From Meconema thalassinum (taxonomy: Eukaryota > Arthropoda > Insecta > Orthoptera > Tettigoniidae), in assembly GCA_946902985.2 (NCBI GenBank), contig OX336388.2, positions 374,095,387 to 374,159,386 on the forward strand: a DNA stretch of 64,000 nt, given 5' to 3'. Position numbers and translations under genes: made by a program. Under the pieces are notes generated by a model. The model had not been told where the DNA came from and searched no databases. It saw only the letters and a program-made list of their open reading frames with translations. Of the stretch, positions 63,800 to 64,000 are shown piece by piece. The stretch's first letter is position 1. Each line of letters opens with the position of its first letter.

Positions 63800-64000
63800 A
63801 CTCAAACATCAGAGTTGGGCTAGTTACTCAAGAAATGCATTTTTGATACAAAATTCAAAATACAATATGTGATTTGTTCAAAATCCAAAATTGTATTTTA
63901 AAATAAATCTGAAAATATGTAATACTTCCAGCAAAGAAGCATTCCATTCCATTAATATTTTTCAAATCAATGGTATGCAAGGATACTTTAATGAAAATGT
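63800..64000. other. AT-rich window end, no feature seen
   Basis: No feature is supported. Confidence 0.35.

Noticed and set aside
1..64000. CRISPR arrays, bacterial operons, rRNA genes
   Set aside because: No direct-repeat/spacer arrays, no Shine-Dalgarno-spaced ORF runs and no rRNA-like sequence; the tandem repeats are eukaryotic minisatellites.

Overview
This window is eukaryotic, non-coding-rich DNA. It reads as a large, transposon-packed intron landscape from an arthropod, most likely an insect with a big genome. The evidence is spliced exons with GT-AG borders, several tRNA-headed SINE families, RTE-, Jockey/CR1- and R2-like LINE fragments, and mariner, hAT, pogo/Tigger and Transib-like DNA elements. 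The SINE families look like those of polyneopteran insects (orthopteroid or stick-insect lineages); that placement is an impression from memory and was not searched. There are no operons, CRISPR arrays or bacterial features.

One host gene is visible, on the minus strand. Three exons (59169-58671, 52812-52708, 45237-45112) encode one complete PDZ domain split by two phase-0 introns, preceded by a long Ser/Thr/Pro/Val-rich linker. The domain resembles those of the multi-PDZ scaffolds PATJ/InaD-like and MUPP1/MPDZ, which act in apical polarity and junction complexes. A proline-rich exon at 12594-12380 probably belongs to the same gene. A short candidate exon (63797-63742) and a candidate recursive splice site (63316/63315) lie upstream. 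Nearly everything else sits in the introns.

Layout: 1-4700 holds SINE remnants, a MITE, a nine-unit array of period about 146 bp, and a T-rich minisatellite. 5280-9885 holds four minus-strand LINE 3' fragments. 10020-10847 is an internally deleted mariner with long terminal repeats. 12380-12594 is an exon. 13257-20600 holds LINE fragments, a MITE, a 1.3-kb inverted SINE pair, an R2-like LINE and a hAT transposase fragment split by a SINE. 21662-37180 is a three-part nest: a pogo/Tigger-like element holding a SINE and a 14.66-kb Ty3/gypsy-type LTR retrotransposon with unusually long (3.9-kb) LTRs. 37735-42510 holds SINEs, a THAP-domain fragment, a LINE tail and Tc/mariner remnants. 45112-48700 holds a PDZ exon, a hAT element with a perfect 8-bp target duplication, a Transib-like element with a V(D)J-type heptamer, and a SINE with a 19-bp target duplication. 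48711-51280 is a foldback MITE split by a Jockey-type LINE with a 651-codon ORF. 51901-64000 holds a foldback mariner, two PDZ-gene exons and further LINE, SINE and mariner remnants.

The mobile elements do not form a pathway. Their interest lies in nesting order, target-site duplications, and partial proteins that keep DNA-binding domains but lack catalytic ones. The LTR element carries Gag, protease, RT, RNase H and integrase, but this copy has about eight frame or stop breaks despite LTRs that look about 1% diverged, so either recent decay or homopolymer errors in the assembly is possible.
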